Positions 59,529 to 64,000 of a DNA stretch of 64,000 nucleotides are shown here, in pieces. The stretch lies in NCBI GenBank assembly GCA_020205615.1, contig CM035162.1:31226681-31290680 (forward strand). The letters are read 5' to 3'. The position numbers were made by a program, and so were the translations under genes. The notes beneath the pieces were generated by a model that had not been told where the DNA came from, made no database searches, and saw only the letters and a list, made by a program, of their open reading frames with translations. Source of the stretch: Panax quinquefolius (lineage: Eukaryota; Streptophyta; Magnoliopsida; Apiales; Araliaceae). Position 1 is the stretch's first letter. The number at the start of each line of letters is the position of its first letter.

Positions 59529-61701
59529 GTAAGACCCCAACTTTTTGAATAAAGATTAAATTTTCTAGAAATATAGTTTTGAATATTATAGTGTGGATTT
59601 GATATAATGTTATAGTTGTGGGTAATATTTATAAATTTTTATGGTCGGGCAATATTCATTTTAACAGGGAATATTCGTACAACGACACAATCATTGGTGG
59701 ACCCCCCACAACGGAATTATTGTCGGATTGAGAAAACGACAAAAATAATTTATGAAAATAACGACGGAAGTTTTACTGTTAACTCGTTGAACTACCCTAG
59801 TAGTAAAAGTACAAAGAATAATCTGGCGTGGTTGCATAGTAGCACTTACGGTATTGATTATTATCGATGCTTACGTGAGAAGTCACTTTCGCTTATACTT
59901 AATTATTACTACAATAATTCTTTGCGTCATATCTCTCATATTATTGATTCGATTATTGTCGTAGTATCATCTGCATAATATGTTATTTTATTAAATCAAT
60001 AATTAAGACGACAAAGTTATTCATATTATTAAATTTCAATATTTACAATGTCTAGAAGTTCTATCAAGGAGAGATTTGGTCACCTAATTGCGCCTAATAG
60101 GAGAAATCCTTATCGAAAACCCCTTTCCTCGAAAACGACTTAGTTGATAAATATTGTGAGTTATAATATTAATGATGAATGTTATTAAAATTGAAGTTGT
60201 GTTCGGAGTTGAATTTGGAGACGCAGATGTGATATTTGAGTCCGGAAAGATGAAATTAGTAAAAATAGTCTATAAACACAAAATTTTCCGGAATTCACTA
60301 TTTGGTGAAAGTCAACAGTTGACTTTTTCAGGGAAAGTCAAACTTTGAAATTTCAAAATTTATATTTTTGATAAAAATAGTTTCATTGTGTTGGAATTAT
60401 TTGTGTTAGTGAAAATCGACAATTATTTCGATAATAATTAATGTCTGGAGGTTATATTGACCAATCGGATATTTAACTGGATAAATGAGCAATTGATTGC
60501 TATTATTTTACATGATTATAACTATTTTTTCACATGTGTATACTATTATTTCACATTCTTGTTACTATTAGGGGAGTTGGTGCACGATTGATAATACTTG
60601 CATGACTAAGTTAAAAATGGAGGTATAGATGGAGGTACTATACTGTAATTCGTATTTTCACATGTTTAGAACTATTGATTCACATAATTTACTATTGAAT
60701 CACATTATTTACTATTAGGGGAGGTGGTGCAAGTTTGATAATACTTCCATGACTAAATTAAAAATAAAGGAAAAGTTGGAGGTATTGATCAAATTTTTTC
60801 GAGCCCCAAAACGTGCAATTATCGAAACTATATTTTTCTATAAATAAAGCTCATTCTTCCTTCATTTCTCACCAATTCACAAAAGCTTTAGAGCGATTAT
60901 TATACGAGAAATTATAGAAAGAAGAAGAGAAGTCTCACTACCTCACTATTCTAAGATCCAGCTTTTTCTAAAGGTAGGGAGTATTATTTCTTCCTTATCC
61001 ATGAAGAGAACTTCATTATTCCATTCTTTATTATTTTGTTGAATAACTCAGATACGCATGACTACCCTATACTTGGTGAAATTCTTCCATTGTTCCATTT
61101 TTATCATTCTGTTGGAACATCCTTCATCATGCGTTTCTTTTACGACTTGACCGTTCCGCCTTTTTATTATTATGTTGGAATATCCTCGTCATAATGCTTT
61201 TCTGTGGGACCGATTCCGCCTTTATTATTATTCTGGTGGAATATCCTCACATGCATGCGTTTCGCCAAACTCGATTCCGTTATTTATTATTCTCATTGGA
61301 ATAACTCGCCACGTGTGAAATAACTTTTGCATGCGATATCGCATGCCCGGTGATTTCTTTTGTTATTCCATTCCTTATTATACTCGGTTGGTTAAAGTTT
61401 TAACTTCTATACTCCATGAAATTAGTGGAATATCCTCGATATTTGCGCTTCATCCAAAGATCTTTTCATGGAAATATTTTTCGAGCATTTTTGAATTTTA
61501 CTCTACAAAGCAGTATCATGTTGACAATTTGGACGTAATTAGTTCCTGGATAAATTAGTTCTTGAACTTGTTTTATTGAATTCTTATATCATTGTCATCA
61601 TCCTCATGTTTATATTTTGTTGAAAGTCATCTGTGGCCTATAGTGCATAGATGGACTTGGTATGATTATTCGGTGTAATCATGACCGTAATGTTACAAAT
61701 G
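59529..61701 (+). mobile_element. LTR of subfamily C, truncated at the 3' end
   Basis: Starts TGTAAGACCCCAAC at 59529, inserted in the pol remnant. Its ends are A-like, but the middle (about 60190-60840) is unique, with a repeated block containing TACTATTAGGGGAG and GATAATACTTGCATGACTAA. TATAAATA is at 60839-60846, and the array of about 65-bp units at 61015-61390. It stops abruptly near 61701 without the GGGCGTCACA end. Confidence 0.75.
60839..60846 (+). promoter_or_regulatory. TATA box of subfamily C LTR
   Basis: TATAAATA, then AAGCTCATTCTTCCTTCATT, the same block as at 24851. Confidence 0.45.
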
Positions 61702-61972
61702 TAACACATATAATTAAATTAATCTACCACAATTGCGTCAATTAATTATTTAATCTAATAATTAAATCATCGAAAAATATTTTTTTAATTCAATAAATAT
61801 TAAAATTAATTACAAAATTCTCGTTCATCACATTATTTCACATGATTATAACTATTTGTTCACATGTGTATACTATTGTTTCACATTCTTGTTACTATTA
61901 GGGGAGTTGGTGCAAGATTGATAATACTTGCATGACTAAGTTAAAAATGGAGGTATAGATGGAGGTCTTATA
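61702..61972. mobile_element. Rearranged LTR D end plus LTR C piece
   Basis: 61702-61830 matches the last 130 bp of LTR D (24552-24684, minus-strand 5' end). 61831-61972 repeats the internal LTR C block at about 60520-60650. The order does not fit simple nesting, so a deletion or template-switch join is likely. Confidence 0.55.
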
Positions 61973-64000
61973 TGTGACGCCCCCAAAATAGGTATACATC
62001 ACCTATTCTGAGTTGTCAATACATGGTACAGAAACAACTACAACTTTATTATTACAACAGTAAAACTGTGAGTTTGAATACAAATATTATCTTTTAGACA
62101 ATATCTATATACTTAAATAAATCCTGATCACATTTATTGATACATTATTTTACAAAAATGGTGAGGACTACTAAACAATTCTTTCTAAAACCTTCATTCC
62201 ATACCCCTACCTGCACTTTCGCTATATTCTCGCCTCCCGAGAAGAAAAATGGAACAAAAGGAAAAGGGTGAGCTCAACTAGCCCAAGAAAGAATATTATG
62301 ACTAAGATAATATACAACAAATTATCGTTAGTCTTCAACAGGAAAAATCTAATAGAATACAATAGACAACAAATTTTAAATCAATATTCGCAGCTGAAAT
62401 AATAATTCATTAGAAGAGTTAAGTAGAGAATGCAAACTACTATCTTCTATGTATGAATTTAAAAGTTCATCGCTCATCTTTTTATCCCCATCACATCAAT
62501 CAATATACATCCGAATCAAATATTCATCTTTGCTACTACAGCCAAAGATATTCATCGATTGGTCATGTTCATCTAAACACTGCTCATCTTTGCACTACTA
62601 CCCAAAGATATTCTTCAGAAATCATTCATCTTTGCACTACAGCCAAAGATATTCAATAATATCATCATTTAAGACCGAGGATGATGAAAAATATTTTTAA
62701 AGAAACGAATCCAAAGGAAACAAAATGACAAGGATTAAGGATTAAGGATTCGTACTTTTGTTTTATCCATGATCAAAATACCTCAAAAATAATCATAGTG
62801 GTGTAAAATTCAAGAATGGTCAAAACATGGATACAATCAAAGCTAGTATCCGTATAGATATTTTGGACAAAAAGAAGAAATTTTATTTTTCGATGAATAA
62901 AGGTCAGATATCGTGAATAGTGCCGTGATACGTGAATAAATAACTCCGACACCAAAAGATAGAAATTTCCCAAAAAACATCTTCACGCTTCATGAATAGT
63001 ACTCGTGAATAAGAACTCGTGAATAAGAATCTCGTGAATAGTAACTCGTGAATAAATAATAACTCATGAATAAGAACTCATGAATAGTAACCCCACATGG
63101 AAAAGTTCCAAATTTGATAAAAAGTTTCAACCAATATTTCAAAGATAATGATATCAAGAAATAATATCATTTGAGAAGAAAATAACATCCATTACCACGA
63201 AAGATTAAGACTTCTAGTTGGAATACCTGGGTATATAGGTTTGAGGGAACTTGCACCGCCTAACAATATTCAAAGTATACTCAAAATACTCATAAGAATA
63301 CGCCGATAATATAGAGAGAAAACTTCAGCTTACGTGTGATTTTCAATTCTAACCTAAGACCTTATTTATAGGAAAATGCTTAGAACACCAAAGCGATAAA
63401 TTTAATATAATATTATTATTTATAATAAAATTTCCTACGCCAACCTTCCAAGAACTGAATTCAGCTCATTCAACCCACATGTGTAACATACCATAATGAA
63501 AAAACGTTTTCTAATTTTAAATATTTTAAACTTCCAAAATCAATTATTTTGAGCTTCTAACTTCAATAATTCATAATAAATAGCCTTTTCATCAGAAAAT
63601 TCAAATCTCATGAGTTTTTATAGGAAATTCAATTCTCTACAACTTTACGTAAGAAAGTTTTTCAAAATTCCAAATAAAAATTGACCGAAATCCACAAACC
63701 AGGCGATTTTACAAGCTATAATCAAATTTCAAATAATAAATGGGGTCCAATTTACATGTTTAACATGTTTTAAACATTTATTGCAACAAAAATACTCTTC
63801 CTCCTCAGATACTCATATATCCCACATTCGTTGTAAAAATATCACCATTATTATATTATTAAAATATAATAATATATTTAAATGAATTATTTTATCGTAA
63901 AAAAGATAAAATTTCAATTTTCAACAATTGTCACATTAAAATTTTTCTCCATCTATATCCACATAAAATCAATATTTTTCTCATCATATGAATCAATAAT
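61973..64000 (-). mobile_element. LTR, subfamily B, runs off the window
   Basis: Starts TGTGACGCCCCCAAAATAGG, the 3' end of a minus-strand LTR, and matches 30864-31360 and 33820-35200 throughout. It provides the uninterrupted version of the site used by the TTCAT insertion. The hairpin array is at 62522-62660, short-unit repeats at 62895-63100 and an inverted TATA block at 63363-63370. The 5' end lies beyond 64000. Confidence 0.85.

Noticed and set aside
59616..59978. Plus-strand 120-codon frame
   Set aside because: It lies wholly within the 5' part of LTR C, which is decayed or frameshifted in other copies; no protein similarity.

Overview
This is a plant nuclear genomic window, most likely from a eudicot. 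The genes have many introns with GT-AG ends. They encode plant-specific products: a plastid-type ribose-5-phosphate isomerase 4 homologue, a Golgi UDP-arabinose 4-epimerase, and an F-box/DUF295 protein. One LTR is followed by a degraded plant-type tRNA-iMet primer binding site, and Stowaway MITEs are common. A CYP716-like P450 fragment would fit an asterid or rosid, but the species cannot be named from the sequence.

Four genes look intact. (1) An RPI4-like gene on the + strand (6459-16701, ten exons, 311 aa). (2) A 62-aa single-span membrane protein on the - strand (41825-42013). (3) A single-exon F-box/DUF295 gene on the + strand (43402-44622). (4) A MUR4/UXE-type UDP-arabinose 4-epimerase on the - strand (45258-50895, ten coding exons, 422 aa). 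In both multi-exon genes my exon choices keep frame at every junction and total a multiple of three. The F-box and epimerase genes converge.

Most of the rest is transposon sequence. 1-3703 holds two LTRs of a large Ty3/gypsy group. 3841-6332 holds two terminal-inverted-repeat elements; the second has a 9-bp target duplication and ends about 120 bp before the RPI4 start codon. The last RPI4 intron (12181-16641) contains broken pieces of unrelated genes: a CYP716-like P450, a B3-domain protein, an unrecognised exon and a ribulose-phosphate 3-epimerase. 17721-19069 is a run of three Stowaway-type MITEs. 19077-36914 is a deeply nested stack of LTRs whose order can be read from 5-bp target duplications (TAATA, TCTTC, ATTCG, AATCG, TTCAT). 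37300-40640 has TIR relics, a diverged duplicate of the RPI4 3' flank and a second MULE-like element. 51850-55296 is AT-rich intergenic DNA with MITEs. 55297-64000 is again Ty3/gypsy, with one LTR still joined to its polypurine tract and a decayed pol.

The LTRs fall into related subfamilies, called A, B, C and D here. A and B carry unusual internal arrays: a unit of about 65 bp, a hairpin-forming unit containing TTTGGCCCGTAGTGCAAA, and a short unit containing ACTATTCACGAGT. I found no tRNA, rRNA, CRISPR array or intact transposase or polymerase gene.
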